A stretch of DNA of 40,213 nt from an uncultured Oscillospiraceae bacterium (GTDB lineage: Bacteria; Bacillota; Clostridia; Oscillospirales; Acutalibacteraceae): NCBI GenBank assembly GCA_910588935.1, contig CAJUSM010000012.1, forward strand, positions 1 to 40,213, in the 5' to 3' direction. Within the stretch, counting starts at the first letter, position 1. Each line of letters starts with the position of its first letter. The translations under genes were made by a program, and so were the position numbers. This document shows, piece after piece, positions 7,871 to 16,570 of the stretch. Below the pieces are notes generated by a model that had not been told where the DNA came from, did no database searches, and was given only the letters and a program-made list of their open reading frames with translations.

Positions 7871-7922
7871 GCATTTTTCAGGAACAATCCGGCAGTACCC
7901 TGCATAGATAAAAAAGGGACCG

Positions 7923-7968
7923 GCCCCTGCTGCCGCCAGTGGAATGCCTGGCGGGCGCGGGGGCTTTA
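7923..7968 (+). terminator. Probable intrinsic terminator of ansA
   Basis: A long GC-rich stem with a few mismatches (GCCCCTGCTGCCGCCA, 7923-7938, with 7949-7964), followed by only a short TTTAT tail. The weak T-tract lowers confidence. Confidence 0.5.
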
Positions 7969-8059
7969 TCAGCCCTTGCCCGCTTAGCAGCCAGAAGCAG
8001 AGAGAAAAGAAGCTGGTTACAACAAAATCGAAAAATGAAAATTAATTTTGAAAAAGTAC

Positions 8060-8088
8060 TTGCCTTTTCCCAAAATCTATGGTATACT
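8060..8088 (+). promoter_or_regulatory. Sigma-A promoter for the transglutaminase-like lipoprotein
   Basis: TTGCCT (8060-8065), 17 bases, TATACT (8083-8088). It rules out the longer reading that would begin at 8048. Confidence 0.7.
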
Positions 8089-8149
8089 TCCAGTAGCGAA
8101 AAGAAAGGGTAAACCGTTTTTACGCCCCGAAAGGAAAGTGATTATTGTG

Positions 8150-9178
8150 ATGAAATCTTTAAAGCGCATTCTCTCCATCCTTCTCATCGCGTCTATGTCT
8201 GTTTCCTTGCTTGCCGGCTGCGGCCAAGAGCAGGGTTCTGCTCCTGAGCAGGGCTCCTCTGCTGGGGAAAGCGGCGTTTCTTTCAGCGCTGAGGAGGCCT
8301 ATCTTGACCCAGTAGAGCTGGAAGAGGTTGTACTGGAGGACGAAATTGTGGCCCTGGCCAGCGCTCCCGCGCTGAGCAAAAAGTTTGTGCCTGTGGCCTC
8401 TGGCAAAAAGACGAAAAAAGAATCTAAGGCTACCATCGATTACTCCAATACTGGCGACGGCTATGTAATGGCCCAGTATACAGCCAGCACCAACAAGCGG
8501 CTAAAGGTAAAGGTCATTGGTCCTCACACCGAGTATGTGTACAATATCAACGCCAAAGAGTGGACCACCTTTGGCCTTTCAGACGGCAATGGAACCTATA
8601 CGGTAAAGGTTTACGAAAACACCACCGGCAACCGCTATGCCGTGGTAGCCTCTGTAGAGTTCTCCGCCCAGCTAAAGGATGAATTTGGCCCCTTCCTGTA
8701 CTCCAACCAGTATGTAGATTATGAGGAGGCAAAAAACACCATTGCCCTGGCGGAAAAGCTGGCTGGCAAGGAAAAGGACTCTATGAAAAAGGTCCAGAAG
8801 ATTTACGACTATGTGGTAAAGAACCTGACCTACGATACCAACCGGGCCGCCACCGTGCAAAGCGGCTATCTGCCGAACCTAGACGATGTTCTAAAGCAGA
8901 AAAAGGGCATTTGCTTCGACTATGCCGCCCTAATGGCCGGAATGCTCCGCAGCCAGGGCGTGCCCTGCAAGCTGGTGGTTGGGTATGCAGGAGATGTATA
9001 CCACGCTTGGGTCAGCGTATGGTCTGAGAAATCCGGCTGGGTAGAAAAGGCCATCTTCTTCGACGGCACCTCCTGGCAGCGCATGGACCCCACCTTTGCC
9101 TCCTCTGCCAAGAGCAGCGACTCTATTATGAAATACATTGGCGATGGCAGCAATTACCACGAAAAATTCATTTACTAA
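8150..9178 (+). CDS. Lipoprotein with transglutaminase-like (papain-fold) domain
   Basis: A 342-residue exported lipoprotein. The signal peptide ends in LLAGC, so Cys24 should be lipidated; a Ser/Glu-rich linker follows. Residues about 95-175 look like an Ig-like beta domain (YVMAQYTASTNKRLKVKV, YTVKVYEN). The C-terminal half is a transglutaminase-like domain with the full triad: Cys255 in GICFDYAALM, His285 in VYHAWVSV and Asp313 in RMDPTF. Related proteins act as extracellular proteases or protein cross-linkers; the substrate here is unknown. The start at 8150 follows AAGGAAAGTG and lies downstream of the promoter; a GTG directly before it is an alternative. It is a single-gene unit with its own promoter and strong terminator. 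Confidence 0.85.
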   Translation: MKSLKRILSILLIASMSVSLLAGCGQEQGSAPEQGSSAGESGVSFSAEEAYLDPVELEEVVLEDEIVALASAPALSKKFVPVASGKKTKKESKATIDYSNTGDGYVMAQYTASTNKRLKVKVIGPHTEYVYNINAKEWTTFGLSDGNGTYTVKVYENTTGNRYAVVASVEFSAQLKDEFGPFLYSNQYVDYEEAKNTIALAEKLAGKEKDSMKKVQKIYDYVVKNLTYDTNRAATVQSGYLPNLDDVLKQKKGICFDYAALMAGMLRSQGVPCKLVVGYAGDVYHAWVSVWSEKSGWVEKAIFFDGTSWQRMDPTFASSAKSSDSIMKYIGDGSNYHEKFIY

Positions 9179-9199
9179 TTTCTTTCCCAAATAAAAAGC

Positions 9200-9238
9200 C
9201 GGGCCTAAGGGCACCCCCTGGGCCCGGCCCTTTTTTGC
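9200..9238 (+). terminator. Intrinsic terminator of the lipoprotein gene
   Basis: GC-rich stem GCCGGGCC (9200-9207) with GGCCCGGC (9223-9230), followed by CCTTTTTT. Confidence 0.85.
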
Positions 9239-9350
9239 CCCTCCATGGCTACCCCCTGGCTCACCGCGCCCGGCGCAGTCCCCGCCATCCCCTAGCCTAA
9301 CAGCCTCCTCCATACGCTCCTAGTTTGGGCACTCCGCTTTTGCAGCTGCC

Positions 9351-9379
9351 TTGCGCTTTGCCAGGCACTGTGATATACT
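9351..9379 (+). promoter_or_regulatory. Sigma-A promoter for the 54-residue protein
   Basis: TTGCGC (9351-9356), 17 bases, TATACT (9374-9379). The -10 is strong and the -35 fair. Confidence 0.6.
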
Positions 9380-9414
9380 AGGGCTTGTCTTTAAATATAG
9401 AAAGGGGAATTCGA

Positions 9415-9579
9415 ATGGAATCTGCCTATTATACAGTCACCTCCATTAACGGCGATTATGCCTATATGACCAGCGACGATGGTGTAGAAAACCAAGTGGC
9501 CATGTTTTTGCTGCCAGAGGGCGCCGATGTGGGCAGCCGGCTGCTGTGGGAAAACTTTACCTGGCGCCTGCTTTCCTAA
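9415..9579 (+). CDS. Small (54-residue) DUF3006-like protein, unknown function
   Basis: A 54-residue acidic protein starting MESAYYTVTSINGDYAYM. The start is set by AAAGGGG 7 bases before the ATG at 9415. The layout (a short beta strand with xxINGDYAYM, an acidic turn with DDG, then FLLPEGADVGSRLLWEN) resembles DUF3006-type small beta-barrel proteins found singly in many Clostridia; this is a pattern match, not proof. There is no signal peptide, cysteine or membrane segment. It has its own promoter and a likely terminator, which supports a genuine independently expressed gene rather than a chance frame. Function unknown. Confidence 0.7.
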   Translation: MESAYYTVTSINGDYAYMTSDDGVENQVAMFLLPEGADVGSRLLWENFTWRLLS

Positions 9580-9587
9580 CCGAAAAT

Positions 9588-9628
9588 GAAAACACTGCCG
9601 CTTATCCTCTCTGCAGTTTTCCTTTTTG
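9588..9628 (+). terminator. Possible intrinsic terminator of the small gene
   Basis: GAAAACACTGC (9588-9598) pairs with GCAGTTTTC (9613-9621) with a two-base bulge, followed by CTTTTT. Confidence 0.5.
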
Positions 9629-9724
9629 GCTATTTTCAAAAGGCAGCATGTCAGCTATTTCCAATATCTCGTTTTTTTGACAGTCTATGTCTGATTTTTG
9701 CTATTCTTTTTTTGCTAAAGCTGT

Positions 9725-9730
9725 TATAAT
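9725..9730 (+). promoter_or_regulatory. -10 element of the hydrolase-transporter operon
   Basis: TATAAT at 9725-9730, with no good -35 at 16-18 bases. TTGCTA is 21 bases upstream, and a TTGACA at 9677-9682 is too far to pair with it. An activator may be needed. Confidence 0.45.
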
Positions 9731-9786
9731 GAAAGAAAAAAACAGGCCAAAGAGGACTCCCTTTTCGGCCAAATGGAGGAATTACT

Positions 9787-10614
9787 ATGGAATACCGCAG
9801 CCCTAACATCAGCCAGCAAGGCTTTATGTATGGAAAATGGATGACCGCTCCCAACACCTGGACCATTTCCTATGGCAATGTGTACTGCTATCTTTTGGTC
9901 GGCTCCGAAAAGGCCCTGCTCTTTGATACCGCCTATGGCGCGGGCAATCTTAGGGAATTTGTAGAGGACATTACAGACAAGCCTGTTATTGTGGTAAACT
10001 CTCACGGCCATTTTGACCACACCGGCGGCAACCCCTGGTGGGAAGAGGTCTGGGCCGGGCCTGGGGCGGAAAAAATCTGCAAAAAAGCCTTTGGCCCGGA
10101 AATGCAGGAGGACTTTAACAAAAAGCCCTATCCCGATTACACTGTTCACACCGTGCACGAGGGGCATGTTTTCGACCTGGGGGGCCGGCAGATCGAGGTC
10201 TTTGAGATTCCCGCCCACCACGAGAGCAGCATTGCCCTGCTGGATAGGGGCAACCGGGCCCTGTATACAGGCGATGAGATGGAGGCCGGCCAGGTGCTGC
10301 TTTTTGTCCGGGACAATCTGCTGCCTGTAAAAGAGGTAGTGGCAAAGCATTTAAGCAATATGGAAAAGCTAAAGGCCCATTCCCACGAGTTCGACACCAT
10401 TTATCCCGCTCACAATGGCCCCCAGCTGGATAAAAGCTATCTGGACGACTACATTGCCCTTTCTCAGCACATCTTGGCCGGCGACGCCCAAATTATGCCC
10501 GACCTGGCTGGCTTTGGGTTCCCTCCCGTGGCCGAGGGCGGCATGTTCGGCAGCGCCGGAGAACTGGAACGAGCCCAGCACGGCGGAGCCTCCTTTGTGT
10601 ACGCCAAGCTCTAA
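9787..10614 (+). CDS. Metallo-beta-lactamase-fold hydrolase
   Basis: A 275-residue MBL-fold hydrolase with the zinc motif NSHGHFDHTGG (His73, His75, Asp77, His78). The later ligands are visible in IPAHHESS, TGDEMEAG and IYPAHNGP. These match the glyoxalase-II/lactonase-like branch, cytoplasmic because there is no signal peptide. The ATG has GGAGG 6 bases upstream. It is followed after 25 bases by a CitMHS transporter with its own AAGGAGG, so the pair is an operon. The hydrolase may process the imported acid or a lactone or ester of it, which is inference. Members of this superfamily have diverse substrates and I cannot name this one. Confidence 0.85.
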   Translation: MEYRSPNISQQGFMYGKWMTAPNTWTISYGNVYCYLLVGSEKALLFDTAYGAGNLREFVEDITDKPVIVVNSHGHFDHTGGNPWWEEVWAGPGAEKICKKAFGPEMQEDFNKKPYPDYTVHTVHEGHVFDLGGRQIEVFEIPAHHESSIALLDRGNRALYTGDEMEAGQVLLFVRDNLLPVKEVVAKHLSNMEKLKAHSHEFDTIYPAHNGPQLDKSYLDDYIALSQHILAGDAQIMPDLAGFGFPPVAEGGMFGSAGELERAQHGGASFVYAKL

Positions 10615-10639
10615 TTACCGCATGTAAGGAGGTATTGCC

Positions 10640-12004
10640 ATGTTGGCATTCTTGGGCTTTCTTACCGTAGCCCTTATGCTTCTGCTGATTATAACCAAGC
10701 GTCTTACCCCCACTGTAGCCCTAATTGCCGTGCCCCTGGTTACAGGAGCGGCCGCCTGTGCCTTTCTGGTTACCAACCCAGAGGCTGCCCCAGGCCAGGT
10801 GGATTTTTGGGCCAACATCAAAAGCCTGGGGGGCATGATTACCGGGGCGGGAGGCATTGGCTCGGTGGCCGCCACAGGGGTTATGTTCCTGTTCTCTATC
10901 CTCTTTTTCGGTATTCTCACCGATGCCGGCGCTTTTCGGCCCATTATCAGGGGCATTATCCACGCCATGGGGACCAATCCCATTCTCATCACCCTGGGTA
11001 CAGCCCTGTTGGCCATGTGCGTTCATCTAGACGGCTCCGGAGCTGTCACCTTCCTTATCTGCGTGCCTCCCCTGGTGCCCTTGTATGACGCTGTTGGCAT
11101 GAAACGGACCACCTTGGCCTCTACCGTAGCCATGGCTGCCGGCACAATGAATATTTTACCTTGGGGCGGCCCAACCATACGGGCCGCCACCGCCTTGGGT
11201 ATGGGCGAGGACCCGGTAGGCTTTTTTCTGCCCGTGCTGCCAGCGGTATTGGCAGGGCTGGGGGGCGTGCTGGGCTTTGCCGCCCTGCTGGGCCTTTGGG
11301 AAAAAAGACGCATTGGCAAAGTTGCCCTTAGCGCCGCCGGGTACCAAGAGGAAAGCCTTACCCCAGAGGAACAGGCCCTATTGCGCCCAAAGCTGTTCTG
11401 GGTTAACATAGGCCTTATTGTTTTGGCCATTGCCAGCCTGCTGTTTTCTGGCTTTGCCCCGGCTGTGGTGTTTATGGTGTTTTATGTGCTGGCCACCGTA
11501 ATCAATTACCCCAATGTGGCCCAGTCCAAGGCCCGGGTAGACGCCCACGCCCAAAGCGCCATGATGATGTGCTCCGTGCTCTTTGCCGCTGGCTGCTTTT
11601 GCGGCATTATGAAGGGCTCCGGCATGATTGACGCCATGGCCTCCAGCCTGGTGTCTGTAATGCCCGCCTCTTTGGGCCGGTTTTTCCCGGTAATCACCGG
11701 CATCATCTCCATGCCCTCCTCCCTGGCCTTTGACCCCGATTCCTTCTATTACGGGGTGCTGCCCATACTGGGCGAAACCGCGAAAGGCTTTGGGGTGGAT
11801 CCAGCCGCGGTGGGCAGGGCGGCCATACTGGGTCAAATGACCACTGGCTTTCCCATCTCCCCCCTATCCCCCGCCACGTTTTTGCTGGTAGGGCTGGCCG
11901 GGGTGGATCTGGGGGAGCACCAAAAGCGGACCATTCCCTTTGCTTTTGGGCTGACCCTAGTGATGCTGGCCGTAGCGGTTGCCACCGGCGGCGTACCGCT
12001 GTAA
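10640..12004 (+). CDS. CitMHS family transporter (citrate-metal symporter type)
   Basis: A 454-residue polytopic membrane protein with about 11-12 hydrophobic segments. The opening MLAFLGFLTVALMLLLIITK and the pair VHLDGSGAVTFLI (about 132) and MNILPWGGPTIRAATALG (about 172) are signatures of the CitMHS family, which imports citrate complexed with a divalent metal together with protons. The second-half repeat shows GCFCGIMKGSGMIDAMA and FPISPLSPATFLL. Length is normal (about 430-460). The ATG at 10640 follows AAGGAGG. It is the second gene of an operon with the MBL-fold hydrolase and is closed by a perfect 15-base-pair terminator. The real substrate could be citrate, a related tricarboxylate or a hydroxy acid. 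Confidence 0.85.
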   Translation: MLAFLGFLTVALMLLLIITKRLTPTVALIAVPLVTGAAACAFLVTNPEAAPGQVDFWANIKSLGGMITGAGGIGSVAATGVMFLFSILFFGILTDAGAFRPIIRGIIHAMGTNPILITLGTALLAMCVHLDGSGAVTFLICVPPLVPLYDAVGMKRTTLASTVAMAAGTMNILPWGGPTIRAATALGMGEDPVGFFLPVLPAVLAGLGGVLGFAALLGLWEKRRIGKVALSAAGYQEESLTPEEQALLRPKLFWVNIGLIVLAIASLLFSGFAPAVVFMVFYVLATVINYPNVAQSKARVDAHAQSAMMMCSVLFAAGCFCGIMKGSGMIDAMASSLVSVMPASLGRFFPVITGIISMPSSLAFDPDSFYYGVLPILGETAKGFGVDPAAVGRAAILGQMTTGFPISPLSPATFLLVGLAGVDLGEHQKRTIPFAFGLTLVMLAVAVATGGVPL

Positions 12005-12111
12005 GCGGCGCCATTGCCGAAAATTGGGGAATAAGGCCCGGCGCCCAACTACCCGCCGCCCCCAATAAAGGGCTTACCCTTCGAACCGGCAGGCAAGCCC
12101 CCAAAAAAAGC

Positions 12112-12150
12112 AAAAGAAATTCGGGACTGCGTCCCGAATTTCTTTTATTT
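12112..12150. terminator. Bidirectional intrinsic terminator
   Basis: A perfect 15-base-pair stem (AAAAGAAATTCGGGA, 12112-12126, with 12132-12146), ending in T-rich sequence. It lies between the converging CitMHS and HtrA genes. Confidence 0.85.
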
Positions 12151-12226
12151 ATTGGATGATGACGGGCCCTTGCCCTGTGTAGCTGGGTTCCAACAGCTGT
12201 TGGCTTGGCCCCTTCTCCTGTCCCCG

Positions 12227-14053
12227 TTAATCCTGGGTTTCGCCCTTATCCTCCAAGAGCACAATGGTTACCTCTAGCTCCTGGTTTTCCGCCGCGAAGT
12301 TTCCGCTTGGCCTGCATAGCGTTACCTTTACCTGGTCTCCCGGGGCATACCGTACCAGCAGATTGGTCACATCCCGAAGGCTCTCTACCTTTTCGCCCTC
12401 AATGGCCACAATAATGTCTCCCACCTGGGCCTCTGTGCCGGCAAAGGAGCTATCCTCGTTGAACTCGGTAATCAGCAGGCCCCGGGGCATGCCGCTCATC
12501 TGAGACATAGAGCTGGAAATCTCCCGGCACATAATCCCCAGCCGGGTGCGGCCCTTAATATAGCCCCCGGAAAGGAGCTCGTTAATAATGGGCTGGGCCT
12601 TACTTACGGGTATGGCAAACCCCATGCCCTCATAGCCCTCGGTGATAATTTTAGAGGAGTTGATGCCTACCACCTGGCCATACATGTTCACCAGGGGCCC
12701 CCCAGAGTTCCCGGGGTTAATGGCCGCGTCGGTTTGAATATAGGTCATGCCCCCCTGGCTATATTTGCCTACCTCTCGATCTAAGCCAGAGATAATGCCT
12801 CTGGTCAGAGAGCTGTTAAACCTGGTGCCCCCTGGGTTGCCTAAGGCCAGCACCCACTCGCCTACCGAGAGCTCCTGGGCGTCGCCGAACTCGGCGGGAA
12901 CAAAATTGTGATCATTGGTCTTAATCACCGCCAAGTCTGTGGTTCTATCCACCCCCACTACCACGGCGTCGTATTCTTGGCCGTCGTAGGTGGTAACAGT
13001 AACCGCCGTGCTCTTAGAATTGAGCACTACATGAGAGTTGGTGATGATATAGCCATCGCTGGTGGCGATAATTCCTGTGCCGGTGCTGTCGCTGGTTTGC
13101 CCCTCTCTGGTTAGGGCGGCGGTTACAGTAACAGTAGAGGGCACTACCCGGCTATACACAGCCTCCGCGTCCAGTGTAGCCCCGGCAGGCCTGTCGGCAA
13201 TGGAGATTCCGTCTGTATTGGGGGTAACATCCACCTGGGGCCGGCTGGGGGCCTCCTCCTCTGGCTCTTCCTGGGGATCCTCCTCTTGGGGCGGCTGGCT
13301 TTCCGGCCCGCTGCTGCCGCCGTAGGGAAAATCATAGCCAAAGCTGGGGTCAAAGGGGCTGTTGTCCATCCGGTTTGCCATAAAGGCCATGTAGATGACC
13401 ATGCCGATTATCCCCCCGGCAGCCAAAAGGCCGGCAATCCACAGAAACACCTTGGCCCCCAGGGACATTTTCTTCTTAACAGGCTTTGCACTGCCAGCAT
13501 AATAGGCCGGGGCCTGGGGCTGATACTGAGGGGGCTGGGGCGGGTACCCATATCCGCCGCCTGGAACCCCAGGGGGCGGCGGAACCGGAGCAGGCTGCTG
13601 CGCCGGGTATACCGGCTGGCCTCCTTGGGGGTAGCCAGAGTAATACGAGGGCTGGGCCCAGCCCTGGGGTGGATAGGCCTGATACCCCGGGTAGTACCCT
13701 GGCTGCTGCCCGTTTTGCCAAGGCGGCGGAACAGGGGGCATATTGGGGGCAAAATTCCCGTTGGGAGGAAAGCCCCCTGGGCCAGCATTTTCCAAGGGAA
13801 CCTTTTCCGGAGGCGGCTCCCCCTGAGAGGCAGCCGCCTCCGAGGGTTCCCGCTCCTTGCGCTGCTCCTCCTCTTTTTCTGGGGGAATCACCTGCTCCTC
13901 CATGTCCGGAATTATTGGCTCTACCGGCTCCCCAGCTTCTGCCGGGCCGCTCTCGGTAAGCTCTGGCGAGGGCTGGGGCTGTTCCTCCTGGGCCAGCGCC
14001 GCCTCTCTCTCTTCCCTGCCGGCCTCTGTGCCGTCCTTCTCAATCTCATTCAT
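12227..14053 (-). CDS. htrA: HtrA/DegP-like serine protease, membrane-anchored, with PDZ domain
   Basis: A 608-residue protein. Residues 1-190 are a cytoplasmic low-complexity region, first Glu-rich, then very Pro/Gly/Tyr/Gln-rich. One transmembrane helix (about 201-226) and an acidic linker follow. The trypsin-like domain (about 290-490) has the intact triad: His341 in TNSHVV, Asp373 in TTDLAVIK and Ser450 in NPGNSGGPL. One PDZ domain follows at about 500-600. It degrades or refolds damaged proteins outside the membrane. The ATG at 14053 overlaps the kinase stop (ATGAATGA) with AAAGGAG before it, so it is translationally coupled to the two-component system. The long Pro-rich cytoplasmic tail is unusual for Firmicute HtrA, which normally has a shorter one. 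Confidence 0.92.
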   Translation of the reverse strand: MNEIEKDGTEAGREEREAALAQEEQPQPSPELTESGPAEAGEPVEPIIPDMEEQVIPPEKEEEQRKEREPSEAAASQGEPPPEKVPLENAGPGGFPPNGNFAPNMPPVPPPWQNGQQPGYYPGYQAYPPQGWAQPSYYSGYPQGGQPVYPAQQPAPVPPPPGVPGGGYGYPPQPPQYQPQAPAYYAGSAKPVKKKMSLGAKVFLWIAGLLAAGGIIGMVIYMAFMANRMDNSPFDPSFGYDFPYGGSSGPESQPPQEEDPQEEPEEEAPSRPQVDVTPNTDGISIADRPAGATLDAEAVYSRVVPSTVTVTAALTREGQTSDSTGTGIIATSDGYIITNSHVVLNSKSTAVTVTTYDGQEYDAVVVGVDRTTDLAVIKTNDHNFVPAEFGDAQELSVGEWVLALGNPGGTRFNSSLTRGIISGLDREVGKYSQGGMTYIQTDAAINPGNSGGPLVNMYGQVVGINSSKIITEGYEGMGFAIPVSKAQPIINELLSGGYIKGRTRLGIMCREISSSMSQMSGMPRGLLITEFNEDSSFAGTEAQVGDIIVAIEGEKVESLRDVTNLLVRYAPGDQVKVTLCRPSGNFAAENQELEVTIVLLEDKGETQD

Positions 14054-15686
14054 CTTCCCTGCTCCTTTCCTTCTCCTGCGCCTCTTGGGCATTTTCCTCG
14101 GCCCGCTCTTGCGGTGGCCTGTAATTTTTTCCTTGCTTTTCGGGCTTTCGGGCCCGCTTTGCCCGGGCCTCTTTGGGCTGCTTTGGCTCCTTCAGCCTGG
14201 GCTCCTTAAATCTAGACTCCTTGGCCTTCTGCTGGGTCTCCTTAAGCCGGGGGGGCTCGGGCGGCTTGGGCAAATAGAATTCGAACCGGCAGAACTGCCC
14301 CTGCACGGAGGACACCTGGATATTTCCCCCATGGAGCTGGAGAATTGTGCGCACCAAATAAAGCCCTAAGCCCATGCCGTTTTTGTCCCGGCTCCGGGAT
14401 TTATCCCCCTTATAGAACCGGTCGAAAACCATAGGCAAATCCTCTGGGGCAATGCCAGGGCCGGTGTTTTCTATTAGGACTGTGGTGCGGTCAATGCTGT
14501 CTACCGCGCGAACGGTAATGGTGCCCCCAGGGTTTGTAAACTTTACCGCGTTTTCCACCAGGTTGTATACCACCTGGTGCAGCAAATCCTGGTCGCCATA
14601 AACCTGAATAGGGGCGGCCTCCTCCAGGCCTTGAATCTCTATGCCCTTCTCGTCAATGGCCTTTTCAAAGGTAAGCAGGGTAGCCACAACCGTATGGAGC
14701 ATATCGAACATTCCAGGGTGGATCTTCATTTCCCCGCTGTCAATCCTAGAAAGATCCAGCATGGATTTTACCAGCCGGGAAAGCCGCTTTACCTCGTCAG
14801 AGACAATGTGGAGGTACTTATCCTGCTCCCCCCGGGGGATGGTGCCATCCAGAATTCCGTCTACAAAGCCGGCAATGGTTGTCATAGGGGTTTTTAGCTC
14901 GTGAGACACATTGGCAATAAAGCTTCTGCGCATTCCCTCGGAGTTGGAGAGGGAATCGGCCATATGGTTGAAGGACATGGACAGCTGGCCCAGCTCATCC
15001 GCGCTGGCAACCGGAACCCGCACAGAAAAGTCTCCCGCGCCAAAGCTTTGGGCCGCCAGGGACATTTGGCGCAGGGGCTTTACCAGGCGGTAGGCAAAAA
15101 CCCCCACCACACAGAAAGTAAGGGCCAAAGCCGCCACGGCCGCCAGCATGAAAATGCGAAAAGCATCCAGCTGCATGGCGCTCATAGAGGCTGGGCTGGT
15201 GGCGGCAAATACCGCCCCCACGCAGGGGCCGTTGCTCTCTAGGTTTACCGGCACGCCAATAATGTAATAGCTCTCTGGGTACAGGCCCAGGTTGCTCCTG
15301 CCCTCGAACATACCGCCGGCAGCCAGGCTGACACACTGCACCGGCACCCGCTCTAGGCCGGTGACCCTGCTGTTTGCATAATTGCCCAGCAGCACCGCCC
15401 CCTCCAGGTCGGTAATAAAGATATCCGCGTCTATGCTTACCGAAAAGCTGGCTATAAAGCTGCGCAGGGTTTCGGCCTGGAGCTCGTACTTGCCCTGGCT
15501 TTTTTCAGAGAGAAAGCTGCTGGCAATGCTGGCAATGGAGCCAGCGTTCTGGGTAAGCAGCTCCCGCTTTTCCTGCTGCCAAAAGCTGCCGAAAAACACC
15601 ATCATCACAGTGCCAAGCACAGTAAAGCTCAAGAGGATTATGGCCATTGTAATGCCTAAATAACGCCTGAATATGCTTTTTTGCAT
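14046..15686 (-). CDS. Sensor histidine kinase (HAMP, HisKA, HATPase)
   Basis: A 546-residue membrane kinase. TM1 is at about 11-33, an extracellular sensor of about 140 residues follows, and TM2 is at about 176-199. HAMP spans about 200-252. HisKA has FIANVSHELKTPM with the phospho-acceptor His262, then HATPase with N box VVYNLVENAVKF, GPGIAPEDLPMVFDRFYKGDKS and GMGLGLYLV. The tail after about residue 480 is a highly charged Lys/Arg/Glu extension (repeated KE-PRLKEP units) that ordinary kinases lack. The start MQKSIFRRY at 15686 is set by AAAGGAG 5 bases upstream. The response regulator lies upstream with a 55-base gap and HtrA overlaps its end. The set probably senses envelope stress (CssS-like); this is inference from the HtrA partner. 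Confidence 0.92.
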   Translation of the reverse strand: MQKSIFRRYLGITMAIILLSFTVLGTVMMVFFGSFWQQEKRELLTQNAGSIASIASSFLSEKSQGKYELQAETLRSFIASFSVSIDADIFITDLEGAVLLGNYANSRVTGLERVPVQCVSLAAGGMFEGRSNLGLYPESYYIIGVPVNLESNGPCVGAVFAATSPASMSAMQLDAFRIFMLAAVAALALTFCVVGVFAYRLVKPLRQMSLAAQSFGAGDFSVRVPVASADELGQLSMSFNHMADSLSNSEGMRRSFIANVSHELKTPMTTIAGFVDGILDGTIPRGEQDKYLHIVSDEVKRLSRLVKSMLDLSRIDSGEMKIHPGMFDMLHTVVATLLTFEKAIDEKGIEIQGLEEAAPIQVYGDQDLLHQVVYNLVENAVKFTNPGGTITVRAVDSIDRTTVLIENTGPGIAPEDLPMVFDRFYKGDKSRSRDKNGMGLGLYLVRTILQLHGGNIQVSSVQGQFCRFEFYLPKPPEPPRLKETQQKAKESRFKEPRLKEPKQPKEARAKRARKPEKQGKNYRPPQERAEENAQEAQEKERSREDE

Positions 15687-15741
15687 AAATTCTCCTTTCC
15701 AGCACCGGCAAAAAGCCCGGTATGCCCAGCGCAAGCCCCCC

Positions 15742-16434
15742 TTAGTCCTTTACCTCAAACTTATATCCCACGCCCCAAACCGTCTTCAGCGTCCATTTGT
15801 CCGAAACGCCCTCCAGCTTTTCCCGCAGGCGCTTAATATGCACATCCACGGTCCTGCTGTCCCCGTAGTAGTCAAAGCCCCATACCTCATCCAGCAGCTG
15901 GTCCCTAGTAAACACCCGGTTGGGATTGGAGGCCAGGTGGTAGATGAGCTCCATCTCTTTGGGGGGCGTATCTACCTGTACCCCCTTTACCTTTAGCTCG
16001 TAATTGGTCAGGTTAATGGTCAGGTTTTCATAAGAAACCTCTTTATCCCCCTGCTTGTCCCCGCTCATCCCGCTGCGCCGGAGCACCGCGTTAATGCGGG
16101 CCACCACCTCTTTGGTCTCAAAGGGCTTTACCACATAGTCGTCTGCCCCCAGCTCCAGGCCCAGCACCTTGTCAAAGACCTCGCCTTTGGCCGTAAGCAT
16201 AATAATGGGGCAGGTTGACTTTTTCCGGAGCTCCCTGCACACCTGCCACCCGTCCAGGCCGGGAAGCATAATATCCAGCAGCACTAAATCTGGGGAAAAG
16301 CTTTCAAACCTTTTCAGGGCGCTCTCTCCATCATTGGCAATAGAGGCTTCGAAGCCCTCTTTTTCGATGTACAGCCGCAGGAGTTCACAGATGTTGGTGT
16401 CATCATCTACAATAAGAATTTTGCCGTATGCCAT
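15742..16434 (-). CDS. OmpR/PhoB-family response regulator
   Basis: A 230-residue two-domain regulator. The receiver domain has the acidic pair Asp10-Asp12, the phospho-acceptor Asp54 in LVLLDIMLPG, and Lys103 in DDYVVKPF. The C-terminal winged helix (about 130-230) shows LTPKEMEL-type VDTPPKEMELIYHL, DQLLDEVWGFDYYGDSRTVDVHIKRLREKL and TVWGVGYKF. The ATG at 16434 follows AAGGAAAGTGA. It is the first gene of the operon with the kinase and HtrA, with a sigma-A promoter overlapped by an inverted repeat about 140 bases upstream. It probably activates htrA and its own operon; direct targets cannot be seen. Confidence 0.93.
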   Translation of the reverse strand: MAYGKILIVDDDTNICELLRLYIEKEGFEASIANDGESALKRFESFSPDLVLLDIMLPGLDGWQVCRELRKKSTCPIIMLTAKGEVFDKVLGLELGADDYVVKPFETKEVVARINAVLRRSGMSGDKQGDKEVSYENLTINLTNYELKVKGVQVDTPPKEMELIYHLASNPNRVFTRDQLLDEVWGFDYYGDSRTVDVHIKRLREKLEGVSDKWTLKTVWGVGYKFEVKD

Positions 16435-16570
16435 GCTGAATCACTTTCCTTCTTTATGTTTTTTATGCTTATTCATTTTAGGGCAGCCACAGAAGATTAT
16501 TTTGAAAGCCGGGGAAACCAGGGCCGGACCCAGAGGCTGGCCCTGGGCTTTCTCAGCCTGGGCAATTCTT

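Noticed and set aside
13288..14209. Long open frame on the plus strand opposite htrA
   Set aside because: It is an artefact of the GC-rich Pro-rich codons on the other strand; no ribosome site or family match.
14262..14300. T-loop-like GTTCGAATT near 14280 suggesting a tRNA
   Set aside because: It lies inside the histidine kinase reading frame and no cloverleaf can be formed around it.
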